Source of the DNA: Acidimicrobiales bacterium
Lineage (GTDB): Bacteria > Actinomycetota > Acidimicrobiia > Acidimicrobiales > SZUA-35
Assembly: GCA_028285495.1 (NCBI GenBank)
Contig: JANQPB010000043.1
Location: 120,760 to 184,759, forward strand
Direction: 5' to 3'
DNA: 64,000 bases
Position 1 is the stretch's first letter, and each line of letters opens with the position of its first letter. The translations under genes were made by a program, and so were the position numbers. The notes beneath the pieces are model-generated. The model was given only the letters and a program-made list of their open reading frames with translations. It was not told the origin of the DNA and made no database searches. Below are positions 1 to 8,562 of the stretch, piece after piece.

Positions 1-573
1 ATCGGTGGTGGCCGGGTTGTCGTCGTCGACGATGATGAGACCGGCGGCTCCGGCGAAGACCTCCTCGGCCGTGGTCCCCATGAGATGGGGGTGGTACCAG
101 AGGGTGGCCGCCGGCTGGATGACGCGGAAGTCGGCTGTCCAGGTCTGGCCCGCCTCGATCCGACTGTGGGGACCGCCGTCGTCCTCGGCCGGCACGTCGG
201 CCCCGTGCCAGTGGGTGGTGGTCGTCTCGGGCAGGTTGTTGGTGACGTCGATGGCGACGAAGTCGTCCGTGTTCCATCGCAGGGTGGGGCCGAGGATCGA
301 CGCATCGTTGTAGGAGCGGGTGTCGGCTCGCCGCCCGTCGCCGAAGTCGTGACTCGACTCGCCGATCGTCAGGTGGTAGCGGGCCACGCCATCGATCATC
401 GTGGGTTCGAGGAGTTCGGGGATCAGGAGTCGGGTGGTCGCCGGGGTGTCGGGCGGGTTCGCCAGGGCGCCGCCGTCGTCGCCGCCGATGCCTGCGATTC
501 CACACGCCGCACCGAGCAGTGCGCTCCCCAGGAGGAGGACCGCGGCCGACATCGTTCGTCTCGTGGCCGTCAC
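1..573 (-). CDS. Multicopper oxidase, N-terminal part (gene runs off the window start)
   Basis: Secreted multicopper oxidase; such enzymes oxidise phenols or metal ions and reduce oxygen to water at a trinuclear copper centre. The visible part starts with a basic n-region (TATRR), a hydrophobic stretch and a lipobox-like LLGAAC, so it is probably a lipoprotein. It then shows two copper-ligand motifs of the first cupredoxin domain, THWHG and WYHPH. The GTG start at 573 gives the complete signal peptide; an internal ATG at 552 would lose its arginines. It begins 4 bases after the O-methyltransferase stop, so the two are probably co-transcribed. The C-terminal copper motifs lie outside the window, so the subfamily cannot be told. 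Confidence 0.85.
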   Translation of the reverse strand, partial: MTATRRTMSAAVLLLGSALLGAACGIAGIGGDDGGALANPPDTPATTRLLIPELLEPTMIDGVARYHLTIGESSHDFGDGRRADTRSYNDASILGPTLRWNTDDFVAIDVTNNLPETTTTHWHGADVPAEDDGGPHSRIEAGQTWTADFRVIQPAATLWYHPHLMGTTAEEVFAGAAGLIIVDDDNPATTD

Positions 574-577
574 GGAC

Positions 578-1234
578 CTACCGCTTCCGCAGGAGCGTCA
601 GGCCGTCGCCGATCGGCAGCATGACCGTGTCCCAGCGTTCGTCGGTGGTCCTGGCATCGTTGAACGCCTGAATCGCCTTGGTGTCGTCGTTGTCGGTGTC
701 GGCGTCGAGCACGGATCCTCGGCGCAGGACGTTGTCGACCACGACCACCCCGCCATGGCGGAGTCGGGCGTGGACGAGGTCGAGGTAGGTCTCGTAGCCC
801 GTCTTGTCGGCGTCGATGAACGCCAGGTCGAACGGCGGCTCGACGGGGATCTCGGCGAGGCTGTCGGCAGCCGGCCCGAGCCGGAGCTCGATGCGGTCAT
901 CCAAGCCGGCCTCCTGCCAGGCGACGCGGGCGATCGACGTCCACTCCTCGGAGACGTCGAGGCAGAGGAGGCGCCCACGTTCGTCGAGACCTCGGGCGAT
1001 GCAGATGGCGGAGTACCCGGTGAACGTGCCGACCTCGAGGGCCCGCTCAGGAGCCACGACTCGGGTCAACCACGTCAGCAAGGCCCCCTGCTCGGGGGCG
1101 ATCTGCATGCGAGCGAAGGGGCCGGTCTGCTCCGCTGTCGTGGCGGCGAGCCGCTGCAGGACCGCATCGGGCGGCGTGCCGTGTTCGACGACGTAGGCGT
1201 GCAGTTCGTCGCCGAGTCCGAATCGTTGGCTCAT
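578..1234 (-). CDS. Class I SAM-dependent O-methyltransferase (caffeoyl-CoA OMT-like)
   Basis: Predicted cytosolic O-methyltransferase of 218 residues, the usual length of the family-3 (caffeoyl-CoA/catechol) type. Motif I is ALEVGTFTGYSA, the acidic cofactor loop follows (LCLDVSEEW), the metal-binding signature is AFIDADKTGY, and VVVVDNVLRRG holds the second metal-ligand region. The ATG at 1234 has a clear AGGAG ribosome binding site 7 bases upstream; longer in-frame extension toward 2086 is the antisense of the TetR gene. The downstream multicopper oxidase and the divergent TetR gene suggest a phenolic or catechol-type inducible unit, which is inference. The true substrate is not visible. 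Confidence 0.9.
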   Translation of the reverse strand: MSQRFGLGDELHAYVVEHGTPPDAVLQRLAATTAEQTGPFARMQIAPEQGALLTWLTRVVAPERALEVGTFTGYSAICIARGLDERGRLLCLDVSEEWTSIARVAWQEAGLDDRIELRLGPAADSLAEIPVEPPFDLAFIDADKTGYETYLDLVHARLRHGGVVVVDNVLRRGSVLDADTDNDDTKAIQAFNDARTTDERWDTVMLPIGDGLTLLRKR

Positions 1235-1262
1235 GGCGTTGCTCCTGGATCGCTTGGTCGGG

Positions 1263-1298
1263 CTTGCACAGCGTACAATTTTCTGTACGCTGTGCAAG
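1263..1298. promoter_or_regulatory. Perfect 15-bp inverted repeat, probable TetR operator
   Basis: CTTGCACAGCGTACA (1263-1277) and its exact reverse complement (1284-1298) are separated by 6 bases. The repeat fills the space between the divergent O-methyltransferase and TetR genes and ends 3 bases before the TetR GTG. Its position and symmetry fit an operator through which the TetR protein represses itself and the methyltransferase/oxidase pair. Regulation is inferred. Confidence 0.75.
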
Positions 1299-1300
1299 TA

Positions 1301-1951
1301 GTGGGCCTGCGAGCGAGGAACACCGAGCAACGACGGCAGCGGATCCTGGCCGCAACCCGTGAGCTCATCGCCAGCAACGGTGTGCACGGCTGGTCGATGC
1401 GGAAGGTGGCGGACGCCGCTGATGTCTCGGTCCCGACCCTGTACAACCTGTTCGGATCGAAAGACGAGATCCGGGCTGCGCTGGTCGGCGGGTTCTTCGA
1501 CGAGCTCGACCGCTCGCTCGGCGAGGGCGGACCACCGGACGAGCCGATCCAGCGGGTGTTGGCCTTCGTCACCGCCGGTGTCGACACCGTCGTGGCCCGG
1601 TCCGCCACCACTCGGCCGGCTTTGCTCGCACAAGAGCATGGTGGGGGCGGCGAGCACCGCACGACCCCGATGGCCGTCGAACGTCAGCGGGCGGCGATCC
1701 AGGCCGCGATGGACGCCGGACACCTCCGGGCCGATCTCCGCTCCGACCTGCTCGCCGCCCAGGCGTACGACGGCTTCCACCGAGCGGCCATCCTGTGGGC
1801 GAGAGGCACGCTGGACGCGTCCGGCTTCCGTTCGCAGGCACGCTATGCCGTCTGCGTCTGCCTGCTCGCGGTCGCCACCGATGCGTCTCGCCCCGACCTG
1901 CTTCGCGCCTGCCGAGACCTGGAGCGTGAACTCGGTCCAGCGACACCGTGA
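1301..1951 (+). CDS. TetR/AcrR family transcriptional regulator
   Basis: One-component repressor of 216 residues. The N-terminal helix-turn-helix is clear at about residues 10-55 (ILAATRELIASNG, then MRKVADAADVSVPTLYNLF). The C-terminal ligand domain is rich in alanine and leucine and has no recognisable ligand signature. GTG 1301 is chosen because the palindrome ends at 1298; an in-frame GTG at 1292 lies inside that palindrome. It is divergent from the O-methyltransferase/multicopper oxidase pair, the likely targets. Confidence 0.9.
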   Translation: MGLRARNTEQRRQRILAATRELIASNGVHGWSMRKVADAADVSVPTLYNLFGSKDEIRAALVGGFFDELDRSLGEGGPPDEPIQRVLAFVTAGVDTVVARSATTRPALLAQEHGGGGEHRTTPMAVERQRAAIQAAMDAGHLRADLRSDLLAAQAYDGFHRAAILWARGTLDASGFRSQARYAVCVCLLAVATDASRPDLLRACRDLERELGPATP

Positions 1952-2121
1952 CCGCCCGGCGGCCAGCACGAGGCGTTGCCAACGGATCTCGGTGCGAACG
2001 CAGCCGGCGTCGGCTTCCGCCATCGCATCGAGGAGGGGCCCAGCCGCGGCAGTCCCGGCGTTCCCCGACGGCCGGAGATCCGCCATCCATCCGCCGCCTC
2101 CGCTGACCTACGCTGTCGTCG

Positions 2122-3375
2122 ATGCCCCGACGTCTTGGTCTGGTCTGGTTGGCGCTGCTGGCCGTGGCCTGCACGGCCGGATCGGAGGTCGAGGTCGGAC
2201 CGGTCGCTCCCGCGTCGACCTCAGCCCGGATCGGAGGCGAGGCGACGACGTCGAGCGTCGCCATGGCCACCTCGATGTCGGCTCCGGTCGACCTGCGTCC
2301 GTTGACCGGGCGGTTGCTCACCCTGCCGGGATGGCTGATCCCCCGCGGTGGGCACAGTGTCATCTGGACGGGGTCGGAGCTGATCGTGTGGGGCGGCTGG
2401 TCGGACGAGCGGGCGACGACCTCCTTCGCCGACGGGGCTGCCTACGATCCGGCAGACGGGTCGTGGCGCCAGCTGCCGCCCTCGAACCTGGACGGCCGGG
2501 CCTACCACGAGGCGGCCTGGACCGGGTCGGAGATGCTGATCGTCGGGGGGCAGTCCGAGCCGGGCCGCGTCGTCGTCGACGGCGGGGCCTACGACCCCGG
2601 GACCGGCACCTGGCGTGCGATCCCGGATGTCGGCATCGAACACGAGGCGACCTCGCCGCCGCCGGTCGAGTCGGCGTGGACCGGCAACGAGCTCGTGATC
2701 TGGTACCGGGGCCGGGGGACCGTCGTCGCCTACTCACCCGACCGGTCGTCCTGGTCCTCCCTGCCCGACCTCGACCTGCCCGGGGCCCGGAACCTCGGCG
2801 CGCTCCACTGGACCGGCATCGAGCTCGTGGCCCTGGCCGGGGAAGGGCCGGGCGTCATGTCGGCCGCCACGCTGCGGCCGGGTCGCAACGCCGACTGGAT
2901 CGACCTGCCACCCGTCGACTTCGGGCGGGCGGGCGCCGCCAGTGACCCGTTCCCATCGAACTCTTCCGTCGCCGCCGGTCGACTCGTGGTGTGGTCTCGG
3001 AGCGGGAGCGAGGCACCCAGCTTCATGCTCGATCTCGACGGTCGGCGGTGGGAGGAGATCCCGACGGTGCCGGTGGCCGCCTGCGAGGGACACATGGCGC
3101 CGCTGAGCATGGGAACGCAGCTGCTCGTCATGGACACCTGCGTCGGTACCGATCTGGGGGGCGCAGCGCTGTTCGACGCCGAGGCCCGCACGTGGGAGGT
3201 CGTGCAGACCGGGCCCGACGGTCAGGCCAACCTCGGCGAGGCCGTCTGGACCGGGACCGAGGCGCTCGTGGTGGAGACCACCTGCTGTTTCGGCGCCGGC
3301 GACCGGCCGTTCGAGTGGTCCGGCACGCGCTACCTCGTCGACCGGCTCAGCGGCCGGGCCGACTCCGGCCCGTAG
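2122..3375 (+). CDS. Kelch-like beta-propeller lipoprotein
   Basis: Exported protein of 417 residues anchored by a lipid (lipobox LLAVAC near residue 17). After a Thr/Ser/Ala-rich linker it has at least five degenerate blades of about 55 residues with a repeated core such as SVIWTGSELIVWGG, AAWTGSEMLIVGG and ALHWTGIELVALAG, each followed by a segment like AYDPADGSWRQLP. This is the pattern of actinobacterial kelch/galactose-oxidase-type propellers. The catalytic role is unknown; a binding or scaffold role is inferred. A TACGCT box at 2109-2114 ends 7 bases before the ATG, suggesting a leaderless transcript. It is followed by an ECF sigma factor gene on the same strand. Confidence 0.75.
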   Translation: MPRRLGLVWLALLAVACTAGSEVEVGPVAPASTSARIGGEATTSSVAMATSMSAPVDLRPLTGRLLTLPGWLIPRGGHSVIWTGSELIVWGGWSDERATTSFADGAAYDPADGSWRQLPPSNLDGRAYHEAAWTGSEMLIVGGQSEPGRVVVDGGAYDPGTGTWRAIPDVGIEHEATSPPPVESAWTGNELVIWYRGRGTVVAYSPDRSSWSSLPDLDLPGARNLGALHWTGIELVALAGEGPGVMSAATLRPGRNADWIDLPPVDFGRAGAASDPFPSNSSVAAGRLVVWSRSGSEAPSFMLDLDGRRWEEIPTVPVAACEGHMAPLSMGTQLLVMDTCVGTDLGGAALFDAEARTWEVVQTGPDGQANLGEAVWTGTEALVVETTCCFGAGDRPFEWSGTRYLVDRLSGRADSGP

Positions 3376-3485
3376 CCGGCGCTCGCGTGCGGGCAGGCCG
3401 CAGCGCACCGACGGCGGAGATTTCTCGCCCATCGTGTCAACCTCGTCGGTCCCGGGCTGCGTCAACGAGCTAGAGGGTGCTGGAC

Positions 3486-3992
3486 GTGGACGATGACCAA
3501 CTTCAGGCGTTTCTCGAGACCGACTACGACCGGGTCGTCCGCGCCGTCACGGCGGTCTGTGGCGACCGTCAACGGGCTCAGGACGCAGTTCAGGACTCGC
3601 TGGTCGACGCCTGGAAGCGATCGAGGAGCTTGGACGACGTGGGTCGGTGGGTGACCGTCGCGGCCATCAATCGGGCCCGGAGTCGTTGGCGCAGCCACGC
3701 CGCCGAGCAGCGAGCGTTCGAGCGGTTGGCCACCCAGCGAGCGAACCGTGCGCACCCCGAGCCCGAGTTCTTCGATGCCCGCCTGGCCGCAGCCCTGAAG
3801 TCGCTGCCTCGAGCCCAGCGCCAGGTCGTGGCGCTGCACTACCTCATGGACCTGTCGATCGCCGACATCGCCGGCTGCCTTGGGTCGGCCGAGGGCACCG
3901 TGAAGACCCACCTCCATCGGGGCAGGGCCGCGCTCCGGGCAGCACTGGAGCCGACGGCCGAGCGGGAGGGTGACTCGCGTGCCCGATCTTGA
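3486..3992 (+). CDS. ECF (sigma-70 family) RNA polymerase sigma factor
   Basis: Small sigma factor of 168 residues with only regions 2 and 4. Region 2 lies at about residues 5-65 (ETDYDRVVRAVTAVCGD, then AQDAVQDSLVDAWKR) and region 4 at about 105-155 (LPRAQRQVVALHYLMDLS, IADIAGCLGSAEGTVKTH). The start at GTG 3486 is preferred because AGAGGG at 3472-3477 is then spaced 8 bases away; GTG 3477 would overlap that site. Its 3' end overlaps the next gene by 14 bases, the usual coupling of an ECF factor and its membrane-bound partner. The target regulon is not visible. Confidence 0.9.
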   Translation: MDDDQLQAFLETDYDRVVRAVTAVCGDRQRAQDAVQDSLVDAWKRSRSLDDVGRWVTVAAINRARSRWRSHAAEQRAFERLATQRANRAHPEPEFFDARLAAALKSLPRAQRQVVALHYLMDLSIADIAGCLGSAEGTVKTHLHRGRAALRAALEPTAEREGDSRARS

Positions 3993-5655
3993 CGACCAGA
4001 TCCGCGAGTCGCTCGGACGGCTCACGGGCCCGAGCGGGGACGGCGGGCGCGTCACGCTCGATCAGCTGCACGCTCGACGGCGGAGACGGACACACCGGCG
4101 ACGGGCCGCCGGCGCGCTCCCGGTTCTCGTGGTTGCTGTCGCCGTGGCCGTTGGTGTCGTCTTCGTCACCGGAGGCGACGGGACATCGGTGACCGCCGGG
4201 CCGAGCGAAACCGGGTCGCCAGGCACCGGTCGGTTGAGCGTGCTGGCGACGGAGGTGGTCGGTGGCGTCGGCGGCACGACGGGGGTGGTCATGCAGTTCG
4301 ATGGCCCGTTGCCGTCGGGCGAGGTCGGGTTCGCCGACGACATCGTGTCGGTGGACGGCCCGGCTCGCATCACCTACGCCGTTCAAGACCCCGAGCGCGC
4401 CCACGTCTGCGATGCCATCCACAACTTCGGATCGATGGCCGTCGGCACCGTCGACGTCCTCCTTCCTGCCAGCTGGTTCTCCGATGAAGACCGGTCGCAC
4501 ACCAGTCCGTTGACCCGGATCGGTGAGCCCCCGAAGTTCGTCGTCTGTGGCCCACACCGCGGCTACTACCAGTATTCGATCTGGGGACCGGCCTCGGCAG
4601 ATCCCGGTGACGTGCGAGTCACCGCGGAGGCCGAGCAGGGGCGTCTCACCATCGACATCGCCCCGAGCGATCAGCGGGCGACGCCTGGTCCGGGGACCGG
4701 CGGCCAGGCGGACGCGCCGGCAACGCCAACGGCTGCGGACTTCGTGCCCATCTGCCGACGACACGTCGACGAGCACCTCAGCCCCCTGGCGGCGTTCGAA
4801 CTGGCAACGGACGCACAGGCCAAGGTCTTCGAGCCGGGCGTCGACAACGGATCGAGGACGGTCGTCCTCTTCGACGACAACGCCTTCTTCCGTTGTCTGG
4901 TCAGCGGCGACGCCACGACCGTGTCGGCTGCCGGGGGCGGCCTCGGGGCCCCGACCGCGACGCTCGCCGACGACCACGTCCAGGTGGTCGGCCAGGACTG
5001 GAGCGGCGGCGAGCCGAGCGGCTCGTGTGCCGGGCAGCCGTGCGGACCGGCAACGGCGAGCTTCCTCGGACGAGTGGGGACGGCGGTGACCGACGTACGG
5101 GTCACCCTGCCGGACGGCTCGTCGGCAGAAGCCCGGATCGAGCCAGACGGCTGGTTCATCGTCGAGATCGACGTGCAAGCCGACGTGCCGCTGTTCCAGC
5201 AGCGCATCCGATGGACCCTCGACGACGGCACCCAGCTGGACGCCGCCCCCGCCGAGCTCGCCGACCCGGAAGCGACGGGCAGCTGCGCCAACGCTGCGGC
5301 GGCGATCCAGACCGGCGATGGCGACGCACTGTCCGAACTCGGCATCCCTCCACGACTCGACGCCGATCTGATCACGGGGCGCCTCGACCTCCGTCTCTGC
5401 GGCTCCGACAACCTGACCGGCGAGTACCTGCTCGTGATCGGTCGGACGTCCGGCCAGGTCATCGTGCTCCGCAACACCACCAGAGCCCTCCTCGTCACCG
5501 GCGACGAGCGAGTCGACGACGCCCTCCAAGCGGCCGGCGGCCTGACCGGAGCCGTTCTCGTCGCAGACGGCACGGCGACCGCCCTCACCGCGCCGGCACC
5601 CGATCAACCGTCGGTGCCGGTGGTCGCCGTTCTCGAGGACGGCACCGATCCGTGA
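3979..5655 (+). CDS. Membrane-anchored extracytoplasmic protein, probable anti-sigma partner
   Basis: Protein of 558 residues. The first 40 or so are cytoplasmic and acidic-then-arginine-rich (LHARRRRRTHRRRAAG), followed by one membrane segment (LPVLVVAVAVAVGVVFV, about residues 47-65), then about 490 extracytoplasmic residues with paired cysteines and no domain I can name. Overlap with the sigma gene and the N-in/C-out topology suggest an anti-sigma factor with a large sensor domain, but no ZAS zinc motif (HxxxCxxC) is present in the short cytoplasmic part. GTG 3979 is preferred over GTG 3970 because GGGAGG at 3964-3969 is then correctly spaced. Function unproven. Confidence 0.6.
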   Translation: MPDLDDQIRESLGRLTGPSGDGGRVTLDQLHARRRRRTHRRRAAGALPVLVVAVAVAVGVVFVTGGDGTSVTAGPSETGSPGTGRLSVLATEVVGGVGGTTGVVMQFDGPLPSGEVGFADDIVSVDGPARITYAVQDPERAHVCDAIHNFGSMAVGTVDVLLPASWFSDEDRSHTSPLTRIGEPPKFVVCGPHRGYYQYSIWGPASADPGDVRVTAEAEQGRLTIDIAPSDQRATPGPGTGGQADAPATPTAADFVPICRRHVDEHLSPLAAFELATDAQAKVFEPGVDNGSRTVVLFDDNAFFRCLVSGDATTVSAAGGGLGAPTATLADDHVQVVGQDWSGGEPSGSCAGQPCGPATASFLGRVGTAVTDVRVTLPDGSSAEARIEPDGWFIVEIDVQADVPLFQQRIRWTLDDGTQLDAAPAELADPEATGSCANAAAAIQTGDGDALSELGIPPRLDADLITGRLDLRLCGSDNLTGEYLLVIGRTSGQVIVLRNTTRALLVTGDERVDDALQAAGGLTGAVLVADGTATALTAPAPDQPSVPVVAVLEDGTDP

Positions 5656-5848
5656 ACCAGCCGCCGGCGGAGCCGCCGACCCGCCACCGGTGTGTCGTGG
5701 CCGGGTGGGCCGACCGAGCGAGACCGGCTGAATCGCCGCCGCACCCCGCCGACCGGGCCCCGTCAGGACCCGAGACCCACCGTCCGCCGGTCACGGGAGG
5801 TGCCATCGAGGGGTGGCAGCAGCTTCGGATGGTGCGACGGTCGGTTCG

Positions 5849-6724
5849 CTAGCTGTCGGGTTCGCGAAGAGTCCAGTTGGTTCTCGCGAGCAGGTCGTCC
5901 GTCCGACGTGTGGCGATGAGGTTTTCGTAGATGGGTGCCTGGTGGTCGTCGAGGACGGGCCAGAGCACGCAACCTCGTCTCGGCTTGTAGATGGTGAAAC
6001 CGGCATCGGTGAGGAGGCCATGAATCTCCCGGCCGGAGTATCCGAATCGCTGGTAGTGCTCGTCGAGTGATTCGAAGTAGACGCACTGGACGTCGTCGAG
6101 GAGTCGAGCGGCGCCCTCGAGTACGAAGAGCTCGTAGCCTTCGACGTCGATCTTGAGAAGAGCCACGTGGTCCGGGGTTCGGACGATGTCGTCCAGGCGT
6201 CGCATGGGCACGGTCACCGACTTCTGGTCATGGCGAGCGATGGATCGGCGATCATCCGCCCGTTCGGTGGAGAATTCGACGTCGCCGGTGCGCTCTCCGG
6301 CAGCCAGGTTCCGACATGTGATCAGGTTCGAGAGGCCATTGGCCGCCACGTTCGCCTCGAGGCGCGCTGCGGTGTCTGGGTGGGCCTCGATGGCGAGCAC
6401 CGGCGCCGAGGTGATCGTTGCTGCGAGCAGTGAGGTGAAACCGATGTTCGCTCCGACGTCGATCACGTGGTCACCGGGCTTGAGGAAGGCCCGGAAGAAG
6501 TAGTCTTCCCAGCCGCCGTGCGCCCAGTCGTCCTCATGTCCGGGGTCGATCCACAGCGACGCTGCGAGGTTCGCTTTGTCGAAATTGACCTGAAATCCGG
6601 CTTGTTGGATGGGCGAGCAGAACCGGTGCAGGCCCGAGGCCATGAGTGCCCGCGAAGCCAGGAACTTCACCGGTCGAGACTGGGAACGAATTGCCCGTAT
6701 CGAGTGCATCGTGGACCTCGTCAT
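5849..6724 (-). CDS. FkbM family methyltransferase
   Basis: SAM-dependent methyltransferase of 291 residues. The FkbM core runs from about residue 85 to 245: HVIDVGANIGFTSLLAA is the SAM-binding loop, VLAIEAHPDTAARLEANV the acidic second strand, and LLKIDVEGYELFVLEGAA the highly conserved FkbM signature. Members methylate hydroxyl groups in polyketides, glycans or glycolipids; the substrate cannot be told here. The first ATG (6724) has no ribosome binding site, while ATG 6709 has GAGG six bases upstream, so translation may start five codons later. No glycosyltransferase or polyketide gene lies nearby. A perfect 14-bp palindrome sits just upstream. Confidence 0.85.
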   Translation of the reverse strand: MTRSTMHSIRAIRSQSRPVKFLASRALMASGLHRFCSPIQQAGFQVNFDKANLAASLWIDPGHEDDWAHGGWEDYFFRAFLKPGDHVIDVGANIGFTSLLAATITSAPVLAIEAHPDTAARLEANVAANGLSNLITCRNLAAGERTGDVEFSTERADDRRSIARHDQKSVTVPMRRLDDIVRTPDHVALLKIDVEGYELFVLEGAARLLDDVQCVYFESLDEHYQRFGYSGREIHGLLTDAGFTIYKPRRGCVLWPVLDDHQAPIYENLIATRRTDDLLARTNWTLREPDS

Positions 6725-6747
6725 CCTGTGCCAGCAGGACTGGCGAC

Positions 6748-6761
6748 GTGTGCCGGCACAC
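6748..6761. promoter_or_regulatory. Perfect palindrome overlapping a -10-like box upstream of fkbM-type gene
   Basis: GTGTGCCGGCACAC is its own reverse complement. On the minus strand a TAGTGT box (6763-6758) overlaps one half. The arrangement suggests an operator covering the promoter of the methyltransferase gene; no regulator gene is adjacent. Confidence 0.4.
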
Positions 6762-7138
6762 TACCCAAGGCAGGCAATGGACGAAAGCGCCATTTTGTGA
6801 TGGCGGGTCATTCGCTGCGCCACATCGAGATCCGGAAGGTGCCTCGAATAGATGTCACTCCGGCGCCGGCTATTTGGCGGGGCCGATCGCGTGGTGGCGT
6901 CGCCACTGGCTGGCACCCGGCCGTCCGAGGTGTCGAGTCACCCCGTCGAGTTCGAGCGGCGCTCCGCGATGTCGGAGTTCTGACCGTGCGGGTCGTCGGA
7001 CCCGACGGGTCGGCCTGTCGGTCTTGCGCAGCTGGCCCTCCGTTCGCTCCGGCCCGCTCGCCCGGTCGACCCACGTCGTTGCGTCGAGCGGCGCGGGCGG
7101 AGGCGGAGCCGGCCCGAGCGTCGACGTCGTCCGGGTGT
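6762..7138. other. Non-coding stretch between fkbM-type gene and a decayed dehydrogenase gene
   Basis: About 380 bases without a gene I can support. GC drops at 6770-6880 (runs such as CGCCATTTTGTGATGG) and rises again after 6900. Six-frame readings give only arginine/proline-rich shadow peptides. Together with the neighbouring pseudogene it looks like a degrading region. Confidence 0.5.
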
Positions 7139-7607
7139 TCAGGCGGACGGGCCCTCGTCGCTTCCCGCCCCGGTCTCCAGCAGTTGGGTCGGCATCGGCA
7201 TCGCCGTGCCGACGTCGGCCGCCGCGGCGATGCAGCGCCGCATGTCCTTGACCGGCATGCCGGTGACGGTGAGGCGCGTCGGCGGCATGGGCCAGCGCTC
7301 GGACACGAAGCTCCGCCCGGTCGACCGGTTGAGGTGCTCCATGAACGTGTCGAGCGACATGCCCTGAGCCTCGACCATCTTGCCTGACCTCCATGATCAG
7401 ACCGAAGGTCCCGATGGCCATGGCGTTGTTGCCGAGCTTCATGACCTGACCGGTGCCGATCGGCCCGCAGTGCGACACGGTTCCCATGGGCTCCAGCACG
7501 TCACGGCACCACCACGTCGGCCGCGGCGCCGACCTCGGCCGGGTTCCCAACCTCGCGAAGGCCGGAGGCGGCGAGCCGTTCGAGCGGCTCCCGGTTGCGG
7601 TTGAACC
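7139..7607 (-). pseudogene. Decayed 3-hydroxyisobutyrate dehydrogenase (MmsB-like) fragments
   Basis: Three blocks of one family lie in order on the minus strand but in different frames. Block 1 (about 7607-7505) reads NRNREPLERLAASGLREV and AEVGAAADVVV, then a stop. Block 2 (about 7505-7382) reads VLEPMGTVSHCGPIGTGQ and LGNNAMAIGTFGLIMEV, the catalytic-lysine region. Block 3 (7378-7139) reads MVEAQGMSLDTFMEHLN, STGRSFVSERWP and MPVKDMRRCIAAAADVG. The nucleotide-binding GxGxxG start and about 70 residues between blocks 1 and 2 are missing, and one extra base near 7380 separates blocks 2 and 3. The normal enzyme oxidises 3-hydroxyisobutyrate in valine breakdown; this copy cannot. Confidence 0.8.
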
Positions 7608-7608
7608 G

Positions 7609-8562
7609 CTACCGGTCACCTCCCGGTCGGCGGTCGCTGCTCGGTGCCAGGTCACGGCCGGTGTCCTCGGGGCGCTCGGACGGGGGTCGGGTGGTGGTCT
7701 CGGTGCCGGCGAGGCGGTTGGAGATCTCGCTCAAGCGGATCAGTTGCTGGATGAAGAGCGGCATGGCGAGGACGGCTTCGACGTAGTTGAAGACGTACAT
7801 GATCGCGGAGAAGACGAAGCCGTACTGGGGATCGGCATCGTCGACGACGGCGATCGGGCTGTAGACGAGGAGGGCGATGACGCCGACGTAGATCAGGCTG
7901 TAGTTCAACGTCTCGAGGTCGGACAGCTTGCGATTCCAGCGCATCAGCGCACCGAAGTGCCGGTTGGCGTCGGCCGTCGAGCGGGTGGACAGTGCGCCGA
8001 CCTGCCGTTCGAGCTCGTCGTTGTACCCGCCGGTCAGGGCCAGGTTGTGGCGCCCCGTCGCCAGGTAGACCAGGGCGACGAGCACCGCCAGCCCGAGTGA
8101 TGCGGCGAAGACGCCGGAGTGGATGCCGGCGAGGATGGCGAGGGTGCCGACGATGGCGATGACGCTGCTGACGATGGCCGGCATCGAGTTCTCGAGGAAC
8201 TCGATGAACTCGGTGAGCAGGGTGGCCCGGGCCGCGATCGTGGACACATCGGTGCCCCGCTCGTGCTCGGCCGCCGCCAGCTCGGTTGCGGTCGTCTCGT
8301 AGATGGTGGCGTAGGTGCGGGTGTCGATCAGCCGTCGCAGCGCACCGACCGCAAGGCTCACCACGCCGAGCGCGCCGAGCAGCAGGATGCCGCCGGTCCG
8401 CTCCTGGAGGAGGCCGTTGATGGCAACCCCGATGACCAGCGGGAACAGCAACAGGCCGGCGGCCTCGACCAGGACGAGGGCGAGCGCGACCGCGATGCGA
8501 CCGCGAAAGCGTCGTACCAGCCCGCCGATGGTGACGGGATCGGTCGTTGACGTCGGGCTCAT
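7609..8562 (-). CDS. ABC transporter six-transmembrane-domain protein without ATPase
   Basis: Membrane protein of 317 residues resembling the transmembrane half of an ABC exporter (ABC_membrane_3-like). Hydrophobic segments occur near residues 24-45 (VALALVLVEAAGLLLFPLV), 57-75, 130-150 (IVSSVIAIVGTLAILAGI), 155-175, 240-260 and 270-295. There is no Walker A, Walker B or signature motif, and the protein ends in a polar tail, so any ATPase must come from elsewhere or the domain acts alone. Its ATG overlaps the stop of the upstream fatty acid hydroxylase gene by 4 bases (ATGA), so the two are translationally coupled. Cargo is unknown. Confidence 0.7.
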   Translation of the reverse strand: MSPTSTTDPVTIGGLVRRFRGRIAVALALVLVEAAGLLLFPLVIGVAINGLLQERTGGILLLGALGVVSLAVGALRRLIDTRTYATIYETTATELAAAEHERGTDVSTIAARATLLTEFIEFLENSMPAIVSSVIAIVGTLAILAGIHSGVFAASLGLAVLVALVYLATGRHNLALTGGYNDELERQVGALSTRSTADANRHFGALMRWNRKLSDLETLNYSLIYVGVIALLVYSPIAVVDDADPQYGFVFSAIMYVFNYVEAVLAMPLFIQQLIRLSEISNRLAGTETTTRPPSERPEDTGRDLAPSSDRRPGGDR

